Shown here: one piece after another, positions 1 to 8,136 of the stretch
Layout: each line of letters starts with the position of its first letter
Numbering within the stretch: the first letter of the stretch is position 1
NCBI RefSeq assembly: GCF_014180715.1
Contig: NZ_JACEFC010000013.1
Span: forward strand, 1 to 54,889
Origin: Nocardioides stalactiti
GTDB taxonomy: Bacteria > Actinomycetota > Actinomycetes > Propionibacteriales > Nocardioidaceae
Length of the DNA: 54,889 nt
Direction of reading: 5' to 3'
Position numbers and translations under genes: made by a program
Notes under the pieces: model-generated
Database searches by the model: none
The model's input: only the letters and a program-made list of their open reading frames with translations
Told to the model about the DNA's origin: nothing

Positions 1-230
1 GGCTCGAGGAGGGCCTGCCGGCGGCGACCGAGGTCGCCGTCGCCAAGCTCTGGGCCGCCGACACCGGTCACAAGCTGGCGCACACGACGGTCCACGTGCA
101 CGGCGGCGTCGGCATCGACCTCGACGGCGAGGCGCACCGCTACTTCACGACGGCGAAGCGCTTCGAGTTCCTCTTCGGCGGCGCGACCGACCAGGCTCTC
201 GCGATCGGCAGGAGCTTCGCCGCCGTCTGA
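1..230 (+). CDS. Acyl-CoA dehydrogenase, C-terminal fragment
   Basis: The frame that opens at base 3 and ends in TGA at 228-230 encodes the last 75 residues of an acyl-CoA dehydrogenase; the rest lies outside the window. The stretch VHVHGGVGIDLDGEAHRYFT is the usual C-terminal helix and flavin-contact region of the family, followed by FLFGGATDQALAIGR, the characteristic end of mycobacterial FadE proteins. The enzyme would desaturate an acyl-CoA in beta-oxidation. The steroid genes downstream suggest a role in steroid or side-chain degradation, but the fragment is too short to name the paralogue. Confidence 0.85.
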   Translation, partial: LEEGLPAATEVAVAKLWAADTGHKLAHTTVHVHGGVGIDLDGEAHRYFTTAKRFEFLFGGATDQALAIGRSFAAV

Positions 231-296
231 GTCGATCGTTCGCCCCTGTCACCCCGACGAAACCGTCGCGTGACACGGACGTCCTATCCTTCCGCC

Positions 297-1865
297 ATGG
301 AATCGGCGGTGGAGTGGGCACATCGGGCCGGCACCGGCACGTACGACGAGATGCACGACGGTGCGCTCGTACGGCCGGAGTACCACACGCTGCGCAAGTC
401 GCTGGACGCGCTCGACGGTGCCGACCTACGGGCCCGGATCGACGCGCTCGCGATGTCCTACCTGGACCAGGGCGTCACCTTCGACATCGGGGGTGAGGAG
501 CGGGCCTTCCCGATCGACATCGTCCCGCGGGTGATCACCGCCGATGTGTGGGCGGAGGTGGACGCCGGCGTGCAGCAACGGGTGCGCGCCCTCGAAGCCT
601 TCCTGTCCGACGCCTACGACGCCGGACAGGTGTTCACCGACGGCGTGGTCCCCAAGGAGGTGGTGGTCTCCTCGGGCGCCTACCACCGCGAAGCAGCCGG
701 GGTCCTCCCCGCCAACGGCGTGCGCTGCCACGTCGCAGGCATCGACCTCGTGCGCGACGACGAGGGTCGGTTCCGCGTCCTGGAGGACAACGTCCGGGTC
801 CCGTCCGGGGTGTCCTACGTCATGACGAACCGCCGGGCGATCGGCTCCGCGCTGCCGGAGGCGATGTCGGAACACCGGATCCGGCCCGTCGCCAACTACC
901 CCCAACGGCTGTTGGCCGCGTTGCGCGCAGCGGCTCCGGCCGGCGTGTCCGACCCCACTGTGGTCGTCCTCACCCCGGGCGTCTTCAACAGCGCCTACTT
1001 CGAGCACGCGCTCCTCGCACGCACGATGGGCGTCGAGCTCGTCGAGGGGCGCGACCTGGAGTGCCGACGCGGACGCGTCCTGATGCGCACCACGCACGGG
1101 CTCGAGCCGGTCCACGTCATCTATCGTCGCGTCGACGACGAGTTCCTGGACCCGGTGCAGTTCCGCGCCGACTCGATGCTCGGCTGCCCCGGACTGGTCA
1201 ACGCGTCCCGCGCGGGCAACGTCACCCTCGCCAACGCGATCGGCAACGGGATCGCCGACGACAAGCTCCTCTACACCTATGTTCCCGACCTGATCCGGTA
1301 CTACCTGGCCGAGGAGCCGGTGCTGCCCAACGTCGACACCTGGCGGCTCGACGATCCCGACGCCCGCGAGGAGGTGCTGGACCGGCTCGACGAGCTCGTC
1401 CTCAAGCCGGTCGACGGGTCAGGCGGGAAGGGGATCGTCATCGGCCCCGCCGCGTCGTCGACCGAGCTCCACCAGCTGCGCGCGGCCATCCTGGAACGTC
1501 CTCGCGCCTGGATCGCCCAGCCCGTGGTGGCGCTGTCGACAGTGCCGACCTTCGCCGACGGCGCGATGCGCCCACGGCACGTCGACCTGCGCCCGTTCGC
1601 GGTGAACGACGGCGACCGGGTGTGGGTGCTGCCCGGCGGTCTGACCCGGGTCGCGCTTCCCGAGGGAGAGCTGATCGTCAACTCCTCGCGGGGCGGTGGC
1701 TCGAAGGACACCTGGGTGCTGGCTCGTCCCGGTCGAGTCACCGAGCCGCCGCCGCTACCGATGCCCGCCGCGGCTCCCGACTCACCCTCGCCCCAGGTGG
1801 CCGGACCCGCGCTCCGCGACCTCACGCTCCAGCAGGACCAGCAGCAGCAGGGGCGCTCATGCTGA
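297..1865 (+). CDS. Circularly permuted ATP-grasp protein (DUF404/DUF407 type)
   Basis: This protein of about 522 residues belongs to the circularly permuted ATP-grasp type 2 family. The family shows in the conserved YDEM near the N-terminus, the VLEDNVRVPSGVSYVMTNR block, the NAIGNGIADDKLLYTYVP block and the C-terminal nucleotide-binding KPVDGSGGKGIVIG. Such proteins probably form an amide or peptide bond on an unknown substrate. I chose ATG 297 over the in-frame GTG at 270 because TATCCT (285-290) lies six bases before it, the leaderless pattern seen repeatedly here. The C-terminus is a glutamine-rich tail. The stop overlaps the start of the next gene (ATGCTGA), so the alpha-E and transglutaminase genes downstream are surely co-transcribed. 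The substrate is unknown. Confidence 0.88.
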   Translation: MESAVEWAHRAGTGTYDEMHDGALVRPEYHTLRKSLDALDGADLRARIDALAMSYLDQGVTFDIGGEERAFPIDIVPRVITADVWAEVDAGVQQRVRALEAFLSDAYDAGQVFTDGVVPKEVVVSSGAYHREAAGVLPANGVRCHVAGIDLVRDDEGRFRVLEDNVRVPSGVSYVMTNRRAIGSALPEAMSEHRIRPVANYPQRLLAALRAAAPAGVSDPTVVVLTPGVFNSAYFEHALLARTMGVELVEGRDLECRRGRVLMRTTHGLEPVHVIYRRVDDEFLDPVQFRADSMLGCPGLVNASRAGNVTLANAIGNGIADDKLLYTYVPDLIRYYLAEEPVLPNVDTWRLDDPDAREEVLDRLDELVLKPVDGSGGKGIVIGPAASSTELHQLRAAILERPRAWIAQPVVALSTVPTFADGAMRPRHVDLRPFAVNDGDRVWVLPGGLTRVALPEGELIVNSSRGGGSKDTWVLARPGRVTEPPPLPMPAAAPDSPSPQVAGPALRDLTLQQDQQQQGRSC

Positions 1866-2785
1866 GCCGGATCGCCGAGTCGCTCTTCTGGATCGGCCGC
1901 TACATCGAGCGCGCTGACGACACAGCCCGCATCCTCGACGTCCAGACCCAGCTCATGCTCGAGGACCCTGGTGTGGTGGTCCCGACGACGTGCCGGGCCG
2001 TGCTCTCCATCATGGGGGCTCAGGCCCCAGCAGGAGTCGAGCTCGACACCACCCGGCTCGTCGAGCTGCTCGCCTACGACCTCACGACGCCGGAGTCGAT
2101 CGCCTCCTCGCTCCAGGCTGCCCGGGAGAGCGCCCGCCGCGCCCGCGAGACCCTGTCGGAGCCGCTCTGGGTCTCCATCAACACGACCTACCGAGCGATC
2201 GGTGCGGGATCGTTCCGCGCGATGCGGCCCGAGCGCGGCCTGCGCTGGGTGCGCGACCAGGCAGCGCTCATCAACGGCACCGCCGACGCGACGATGACCC
2301 GCGACGAGGGCTGGCAGTTCCTCGTCCTGGGTCGCAACCTGGAGCGGGCCGACATGACCGCACGGTTGCTCGCCAGCGCCGCGCTCTCACCCGGACACGC
2401 CTGGACGACCACCCTGCGAGCCTGCGGCGCCCACGAGGCCTTCCTCCGAGCGCGACGCGGGATGGAGATCGATCGCGAGGTCGTGGAGTTCCTGCTCCTC
2501 GACCGGCTCTTCCCCGGCTCCGTCCTCTTCGCGCTCAACCGGGCGGAGCAGTGCCTGTCCAACCTCGAGTCCCAGGCGCTCCGCACCGGGTTCGAGAGCG
2601 ACGCGCAACGGTTGCTGGGGCGTGCCCGCGCCGAGCTCGAGTACCGATCGATCACCGACCTGGTGGCAGACCTGCCGGGCGCGATGGACCACTTCCAGCG
2701 CGCGTGCGGGGACACGACCCAGGCGATCACCCGGCGCTTCTTCGCGGGCTCCGAGGCCCTCGCCTGGCACGGGACACGGGAGTAG
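1859..2785 (+). CDS. Alpha-E domain protein (DUF403)
   Basis: A 308-residue, mostly helical protein that begins MLSRIAESLFWIGRYIERAD, the signature of the alpha-E (DUF403) family. A second conserved block, FLVLGRNLERADMTARLL, lies about halfway, and WVSINTTYR is also typical. The molecular function is unknown. Across bacteria the family sits between a permuted ATP-grasp gene and a transglutaminase gene, exactly as here, and is thought to belong to a peptide-forming or peptide-modifying system. The ATG overlaps the stop of the ATP-grasp gene by seven bases, implying translational coupling. The stop is followed within nine bases by the transglutaminase start. Confidence 0.88.
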   Translation: MLSRIAESLFWIGRYIERADDTARILDVQTQLMLEDPGVVVPTTCRAVLSIMGAQAPAGVELDTTRLVELLAYDLTTPESIASSLQAARESARRARETLSEPLWVSINTTYRAIGAGSFRAMRPERGLRWVRDQAALINGTADATMTRDEGWQFLVLGRNLERADMTARLLASAALSPGHAWTTTLRACGAHEAFLRARRGMEIDREVVEFLLLDRLFPGSVLFALNRAEQCLSNLESQALRTGFESDAQRLLGRARAELEYRSITDLVADLPGAMDHFQRACGDTTQAITRRFFAGSEALAWHGTRE

Positions 2786-2793
2786 GAGGCAGC

Positions 2794-3633
2794 GTGCAGC
2801 TCAGGATCGTCCACGTCACCGGCTTCGAGTACGGCGGGCTCGTCAGCGCGTCGTACAACGAAGCACGGATGACGCCCCAGAACGACGCGTCCCAGTCGGT
2901 CCTGCACTCCCGGGTCGACGTGCAGCCGCACCCGTGGGCCCAGACCTACCGCGACTACTGGGGCACCATGGTCACCGCGTTCGAGGTGCTCGACCCGCAC
3001 CGCGAGCTGACGGTCACCGCCACCTCGACCGTCCGCACGCACGAGACGAGCCCCCGGCGGACCAGCGACTCCTGGGAGGAGCTGCGCGACCCCCGGGTGA
3101 CCGACGACCTCGCCGAGTTCCTCGTCGCCGACGACCGGGTCCGCCCACCCGCCGACCTCGCCGAGCGGGTGCACCGGCTGGCCGCCGACAGCGGCACCCC
3201 GGCCGAGGTCGCGCGTGAGGTGTGCCGCACGATCCACGACGAGGTCGAGTACCGCAGGGGCGCGACGGACGTGCACGCCCGGGCAGCGACGGCCTGGCAG
3301 CAGCGCAGCGGCGTGTGCCAGGACTTCGCCCACCTGGCCACCGGCGCGCTCCGCAGTGCCGGGATTCCCAGCCGCTACGTGTCCGGCTACCTCCTCCCCC
3401 GCCACGACCCGGTGGTCGGCGAGGAGACCCACGGCGAGTCGCACGCGTGGGTCGAGTGGTGGGACCAGGGCTGGCACGCCTTCGACCCCACCAACGACCA
3501 GCCGCCCGGGGAGCGCCACGTCTCCGTCGCCACCGGCCGCGACTACGGGGACGTCCGGCCGCTCAGCGGCGTCTACACCGGCGCCGGGACGTCACGCATG
3601 TTCGTGGAGGTGACGGTCACCCGGCAGGCCTAG
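2794..3633 (+). CDS. Transglutaminase-like cysteine protease family protein
   Basis: A 279-residue protein with an N-terminal beta-rich domain (opening QLRIVHVTGFEYGG) and a transglutaminase-like core. The catalytic triad is visible: Cys175 in GVCQDFAHL, His217 in ESHAWVEWW and Asp231 in AFDPTND. The start is the GTG at 2794, preceded by a strong AGGAGG-type ribosome-binding site that overlaps the stop of the alpha-E gene. It is the third member of the ATP-grasp / alpha-E / transglutaminase operon and probably cleaves or transfers an amide made by its partners; this is inference. Its last four bases overlap the 3' end of the convergent LVIVD gene. Confidence 0.9.
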   Translation: MQLRIVHVTGFEYGGLVSASYNEARMTPQNDASQSVLHSRVDVQPHPWAQTYRDYWGTMVTAFEVLDPHRELTVTATSTVRTHETSPRRTSDSWEELRDPRVTDDLAEFLVADDRVRPPADLAERVHRLAADSGTPAEVAREVCRTIHDEVEYRRGATDVHARAATAWQQRSGVCQDFAHLATGALRSAGIPSRYVSGYLLPRHDPVVGEETHGESHAWVEWWDQGWHAFDPTNDQPPGERHVSVATGRDYGDVRPLSGVYTGAGTSRMFVEVTVTRQA

Positions 3634-5111
3634 CGGCCGAGCAGCCGACCGACACCGTTGGTGAGCTTGACCACCCAGAAACCGGTGTGCACGTCGGTGT
3701 ACCAGATCTGTTGGTTCCGCACGTCCCACGCCGGGCGCGACATCGCGTAGGAGCCGGCCTCGGGCACGACCCCGACCCGGGGTGGCGTCGGCCGGTTGAA
3801 GTAGGCGACCTCGCGCGGGCGCTCGGGGTCGCGGACATCGAACACCCGCAGGCCCGACAGGATCATCGAGCAGGCCACCAGGCCGGGGTTCTTGCGGGTC
3901 GGGACCGAGCAGTAGTGGGCGGCGTAACCCTGGGCCGGGGACACGTTGCCCGGGTCACGGAAGAGCGCGTCGGTCCGGTTGCGGGGCTCGTGCACCTGCA
4001 GCCGGATGTCGGAGACGATCTCCGGGCGCCGGGGGTTGGTCACGTCGATGATCCGGGCGGCCCCGACCGGAGCGGTGCGGAACCGGCCGATCGACTCGAA
4101 GCTGGCGAGGTCGATGAACTCGTCCGTCTCGAGCACGTAGTCGCGGCCGCCGACCGAGAACGGCTCGGCCGACTGCGGGATCGACACCTCGGGCCAGGTG
4201 AGCTCCGACAGCAGTCGCACCTCGGGGTCGGGCGTCCGCGCGTGGACCTCGGAGACGTCGTAGATCCGCAGGCCGCCGCCGTCCAGGATCCCGCCCGCCC
4301 CCGGCGATCCGATGTTGGCGACGTACATCGTGTCGCCGTCGGGGGAGAACCGCAGCCCGTGGTAGATCACCCCGAACTTGCTGAACACGATGCGCGGACG
4401 TCGCGGGTCGGCGATGTCGAGGGCGACCAGGTTGCCGCCGGCCGCGCCGGCCACCCAGAACGTCCGACCGTCCGGGGACAGGCCGCTCTCATGACCGAAC
4501 AGCGCGGACGGGGTCGTCGACAGCAGGCGCGGATGGCGGCAGTCCTGCGAGACGTCGTAGATGTCGACGAAACCGGGCGCGGTCGCCGCCGTGCCCATCC
4601 CGGCCATCAGCAGGCCGCGCCCCTGGTGGACCAGCAGCGACTCGTGCGGGGCGAGCATCGCCGGCGTGATCAGGTTGGCGGTCCGGCGGGGCTTCCTCGG
4701 GTCGCTCATGTCGAGTGCGACCACCCCGAGCCCGTCCTCGAGCATCCCGCCGAGGATGTCGCGGGGCGCGATCGGGTTGGAGTCGTAGTAGGCACAGACC
4801 CGGCCGCTGTCGTCGACGTAGCGCAGGGTCTTGAAACCGCCCGACTTGCCGGAGTGCCCGACCGTCCGGGTGTTGCACAAGTAGCCCCGCTCCGCGCGCC
4901 CCGACTCGTAGTCGGCCTTGGGCACGCGGCCCTGGAGCCCGGTCTCGGGTCGCGACCCCGGGCCGCAGTCGGCCTCCGGCACGGGACGAGCGACGTGCGG
5001 CTCGTCCTCGATCGCCTCCGCCACGATGGTCCCGGCTGCCACCGCTCCCACGGCGAACGCCGTCACGACCAGGCGGCGCCACGGGCGCGGCCGGTCCTCC
5101 CTCCCCTGCAC
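3630..5111 (-). CDS. LVIVD-repeat beta-propeller protein, exported or membrane-anchored (copy 1)
   Basis: A protein of about 493 residues with LVIVD-type propeller repeats: LGVVALDMSDPRKPRRTANL, GGNLVALDIADPRRPRIVF, ARIIDVTNPRRPEIVSD and LRVFDVRDPERPREVAYFN. GHESGLSPDGRTFWVAG and GLRFSPDGDTMYVANIG are typical blade segments. The GTG at 5111 gives a short basic N-terminus (RPRPWRR) followed by a hydrophobic segment, so the protein is probably exported or anchored. The frame stays open to a GTG at 5195, but that would overlap the divergent carboxyltransferase start. Function unknown; such propellers usually bind ligands or partners at the cell surface. A clear paralogue lies at 6687-8135, and both end inside the 3' end of a convergent gene. 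Confidence 0.82.
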   Translation of the reverse strand: MQGREDRPRPWRRLVVTAFAVGAVAAGTIVAEAIEDEPHVARPVPEADCGPGSRPETGLQGRVPKADYESGRAERGYLCNTRTVGHSGKSGGFKTLRYVDDSGRVCAYYDSNPIAPRDILGGMLEDGLGVVALDMSDPRKPRRTANLITPAMLAPHESLLVHQGRGLLMAGMGTAATAPGFVDIYDVSQDCRHPRLLSTTPSALFGHESGLSPDGRTFWVAGAAGGNLVALDIADPRRPRIVFSKFGVIYHGLRFSPDGDTMYVANIGSPGAGGILDGGGLRIYDVSEVHARTPDPEVRLLSELTWPEVSIPQSAEPFSVGGRDYVLETDEFIDLASFESIGRFRTAPVGAARIIDVTNPRRPEIVSDIRLQVHEPRNRTDALFRDPGNVSPAQGYAAHYCSVPTRKNPGLVACSMILSGLRVFDVRDPERPREVAYFNRPTPPRVGVVPEAGSYAMSRPAWDVRNQQIWYTDVHTGFWVVKLTNGVGRLLGR

Positions 5112-5185
5112 GCGCTCACGCGACCACAGGTGAAGGGCGCGTGTCAACCAGCCGGTCAGCGAGGGAACACGGCAGTCTTGGCCGG

Positions 5186-6721
5186 GTGACCGCACCTGAC
5201 GAGACCCTCGAACCCGCGGCCGACGGCCTCACCGAGCTGCTCGCCCGCCGGTTCCTCACTACCGACGCCGCACGTCCCGAGAAGGTCGAGCGCTGGCACG
5301 CACGCGGCCGTCGAACGGCGCGGGAGAACCTGGCCGACCTCGTCGACCCCGGGACGTTCGTCGAGTACGGCCGCTTCGTCACGGCGGCCCAGGAGCAGCG
5401 GCGCGACCTCGCCGACCTCGTCGTCAACACGCCGGCCGACGGGATCGTCGGCGGGACGGCGGACGTCGACGGCCAGCCGTGCACCGTGATGTCGTACGAC
5501 TACCTCGTGCTCGCCGGGACCCAGGGCATGCGCGGGCACCGCAAGACCGACCGTCTGGTCGACACGGCACGACGGATGCGGCTGCCCGCCGTCTTCTTCA
5601 CCGAGGGCGGTGGCGGGCGTCCGGGCGACGTCGACATCCCCCTGGTGTCCGCGCTCGACCTCGACCTCTTCGCGCTGTGGGGCGCGCTCGACGTGCCCAA
5701 GATCGCCGTCGTGTCCGGTCGTTGCTTCGCCGGCAACGCCGTCATCGCCGGTTGCGCCGACCTCCGGATCGCGACGCCGGACGCCAACCTCGGCATGGCC
5801 GGGCCGGCGATGATCTCCGGCGGCGGGCTCGGCGAGTTCGCCCCGGAGGAGATCGGCCCCGTCGCGGAGCAGAGTGCCAACGGCGTCCTCGATGTCGTCG
5901 TGGCGGACGAGGCGGAGGCGGTGGCCGTCGTCCGCCAGCTCCTCGGCTACCTCCGCGGACCGGGTGCGCCCGGGCCGGCGCCCGACGGCACGGCCCTGCG
6001 GGACCTGCTCCCCGAGAACGACCGGGAGGGCTTCGACGTCCGCCCGGTCGTCGAGGGGCTCGCCGACGAGGACAGCGTGCTGTGGCTGCGTGAGGAGTTC
6101 GCCCCCGAGCTCGTCACCGCTCTGGTGCGGATCGAGGGGATCCCGGTCGGCGTGGTCGCCAACCAGTCGACCCACCTGGCCGGGGCGATCACCAGCGACG
6201 CGTCGGTGAAGGGCGCGGACTTCCTCGAGCTCTGCGAGCGCTGGCGCGTCCCGGTCGTCTCGCTCGTCGACACGCCCGGGTTCATGGTTGGCCCCGATGC
6301 CGAGCGGACCGGCCTGGTCCGGCACGCGTCGCGGATGGTCACCGCCGGCGCCCGGCTGACCGTCCCGCTCGTGGGGGTCGTGCTGCGCCGGGGCTACGGG
6401 CTCGGCGCCCAGGCGATGCTCGGCGGCAGCACCCACCAGCCCCTGCTGACGCTCGCCTGGCCGGGCGCCCACCTCGGCGCGATGGGGCTCGAGGGCGCCG
6501 TCCGGCTGGCCCTGGCCAAGGAGCTGGCGGCGATGCCGGAGGACGAGCGCGAGCGCACCGTCGCCGAGCTCACCGCGAGCTATCGCGACCAGGCCAAGGC
6601 GCTCAACGCCGCCCGCCTCCACGAGATCGACGATGTCGTCGATCCCGCCGAGACGCGCGCGCTGATCGCCCTGACCCTGCGGCGGGTCAACGGGGCAGCA
6701 GCGCCCGAGCCGCGCCGTTGA
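5186..6721 (+). CDS. Acyl-CoA carboxylase carboxyltransferase (beta) subunit
   Basis: A 511-residue carboxyltransferase with both halves of the crotonase-like fold. The N-terminal half has GIVGGTADVDGQPCTVMSYD, VFFTEGGGGRPGDVD and CFAGNAVIAGCADLRIAT; the C-terminal half has GVVANQSTHLAGAITSDAS, LVDTPGFMVGPDAERTG and GYGLGAQAMLGGS. It would transfer CO2 from biotin to an acyl-CoA together with a biotin-carrying alpha subunit, which is not in this window. The substrate (acetyl-, propionyl- or longer acyl-CoA) cannot be read with certainty. The chosen GTG at 5186 follows CAGTCT by seven bases. The 3' end overlaps the convergent second LVIVD gene by 35 bases. Confidence 0.88.
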   Translation: MTAPDETLEPAADGLTELLARRFLTTDAARPEKVERWHARGRRTARENLADLVDPGTFVEYGRFVTAAQEQRRDLADLVVNTPADGIVGGTADVDGQPCTVMSYDYLVLAGTQGMRGHRKTDRLVDTARRMRLPAVFFTEGGGGRPGDVDIPLVSALDLDLFALWGALDVPKIAVVSGRCFAGNAVIAGCADLRIATPDANLGMAGPAMISGGGLGEFAPEEIGPVAEQSANGVLDVVVADEAEAVAVVRQLLGYLRGPGAPGPAPDGTALRDLLPENDREGFDVRPVVEGLADEDSVLWLREEFAPELVTALVRIEGIPVGVVANQSTHLAGAITSDASVKGADFLELCERWRVPVVSLVDTPGFMVGPDAERTGLVRHASRMVTAGARLTVPLVGVVLRRGYGLGAQAMLGGSTHQPLLTLAWPGAHLGAMGLEGAVRLALAKELAAMPEDERERTVAELTASYRDQAKALNAARLHEIDDVVDPAETRALIALTLRRVNGAAAPEPRR

Positions 6722-8135
6722 GGCGCACCGCGTAGAAGCCGCTGCTGGCGTCGGTGAACCACACCATCGACCGGGCGACGTCCCACGCCGGCTGCGACAA
6801 CGCGTTGCTGCCACCGGTGCCCGGCTTGTTGAAGTAGCCGATCTCGCGCGGGTTCTCGAGGTCCCGGATGTCGAACAGCCGGAGCCCGGACCCGATCATC
6901 GAGCAGGCCACGATCCGCGGGTTGTCGCGGGTCGGCACCGAGCAGTAATGGGCGGAGTAGCCGCCGAGCGGACTGCTGGCACCGGGGTCGGCGAACAGCT
7001 CCTCGGTGCGGTTCTCGGGCTGGTGCACCTGCAGCCGCAGGCCGGAGACGACGTACGGCGACGTCGGGTCGGTCACGTCGATGATCCGGGCCGCGCCGAC
7101 CGGGCCGTCGGTGCGGAAGGTGAAGCCGTCGCCGAAGAGGTCGCTGAACTCGTCGACCTCGAGCACGTACTTGCGGCCGCCGCGGGTGAACGGCTCGGCG
7201 ACCTGCGGGATGGACGCCTCGGCCCAGGTGGTCTCGCCGAGGAGCCTGATCGCCGGGCTCGGTCGCCTGGCCTGCACGTCGGACACGTCGTAGACCCGCA
7301 GGCTCGGCGCGTCCAGGACAGCGTTCTGGTTGAACGTGCCCATGTTGGCGACGTACATCGTGTTGCCGTCGTCGGCGAGCCGGATGCCGTGGTAGATCAC
7401 GCCGGTCTTGGTGAAGATCGGGCGGGGCAGCCGCGGCTCGGTGATGTCCACCGCGGTCAGGTTGAAGCCGACCGAGCCGGTCGACCAGAACGTTCGGCCG
7501 TCCGGGGACAACCCGCTCTCGTGGCCGAACAGCGCCGACGGGGTCGACGACAGCAGCCGGGGCCTCCGGCAGTCGTTCTTGATGTCGTAGATGTCGAGGA
7601 TGCCGGGGGCGGTGAGGACGTTGCCCATCACCGCGACGAGCAGGCCGCGCTTCTCGTTGACCAGGAGCGACTCGTGGGGGCTCAGCATCGCCGGGGTGAT
7701 CAGGTTGGCGGTCTTGAGAGGCTTCGCCGGGTTGGTCATGTCGAGGACGACGACGCCCAGCCCGTTGCCGTTGAGCAGGTTGGTCACCACGTCGGTGGGG
7801 AACATCCGCGTCGAGTCGTAGAACGCGCAGGTGCGGCCCCGTGCGTCGGTGTAACGCAAGGTCTTGAAGCCACCGGTCTTGCCGTGCTGACCGACCGGTG
7901 CGGTGTTGCAGGTGTAGCCCTGGGCGGCCCGGCCCGACGCGTGGTCGGCGGCGGGCACCCGGCCCTGGAGGTCGGTCTCCGGCAACGAGCCGGGCGCGCA
8001 CGCCGTCACGGGGACGGCGGGCGCCAGGGCCTCCTCGCCGCCGACCGCGGCGACGACCCCGCCGGCGACGACCGCACCGGCCGCGAGGCAGGCGACGGTC
8101 AGCTGGCGCCACCCGGCGGCCGGGGACGTCCTCAC
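6687..8135 (-). CDS. LVIVD-repeat beta-propeller protein, exported or membrane-anchored (copy 2)
   Basis: A 482-residue paralogue of the product of 3630-5111, with the same blocks in the same order: a short basic N-terminus and hydrophobic segment (LTVACLAAGAVVAGGVVAAV), ETDLQGRVP, KTGGFKTLRY, TANLITPAMLSPHESLLVN, FGHESGLSPDGRTFW, AHYCSVPTRDNP and a final LRLFDIRDLENPREIGYFNK. The GTG start lies one base after the stop of the upstream flavin oxidoreductase gene, so it is probably the last gene of the fadD19 operon and thus under KstR control. Function unknown. Export would place it on the outer face of the membrane, where it might help handle hydrophobic substrates; that is speculation. Confidence 0.87.
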   Translation of the reverse strand: MRTSPAAGWRQLTVACLAAGAVVAGGVVAAVGGEEALAPAVPVTACAPGSLPETDLQGRVPAADHASGRAAQGYTCNTAPVGQHGKTGGFKTLRYTDARGRTCAFYDSTRMFPTDVVTNLLNGNGLGVVVLDMTNPAKPLKTANLITPAMLSPHESLLVNEKRGLLVAVMGNVLTAPGILDIYDIKNDCRRPRLLSSTPSALFGHESGLSPDGRTFWSTGSVGFNLTAVDITEPRLPRPIFTKTGVIYHGIRLADDGNTMYVANMGTFNQNAVLDAPSLRVYDVSDVQARRPSPAIRLLGETTWAEASIPQVAEPFTRGGRKYVLEVDEFSDLFGDGFTFRTDGPVGAARIIDVTDPTSPYVVSGLRLQVHQPENRTEELFADPGASSPLGGYSAHYCSVPTRDNPRIVACSMIGSGLRLFDIRDLENPREIGYFNKPGTGGSNALSQPAWDVARSMVWFTDASSGFYAVRLNGAARALLPR

Positions 8136-8136
8136 G

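Noticed and set aside
1830..1858. CAG-rich stretch at the end of the ATP-grasp gene as a tandem repeat locus
   Set aside because: Only a few units encoding a Gln-rich tail; not a meaningful repeat array.
548..2785. 745-residue open frame extending far upstream of the alpha-E gene
   Set aside because: The upstream part is Arg/Pro-rich shadow of the ATP-grasp gene in another frame; the real gene starts at 1859.
3222..5189. 655-residue plus-strand frame opposite the LVIVD gene
   Set aside because: It is the antisense shadow of two real genes, has low-complexity composition and no motif.
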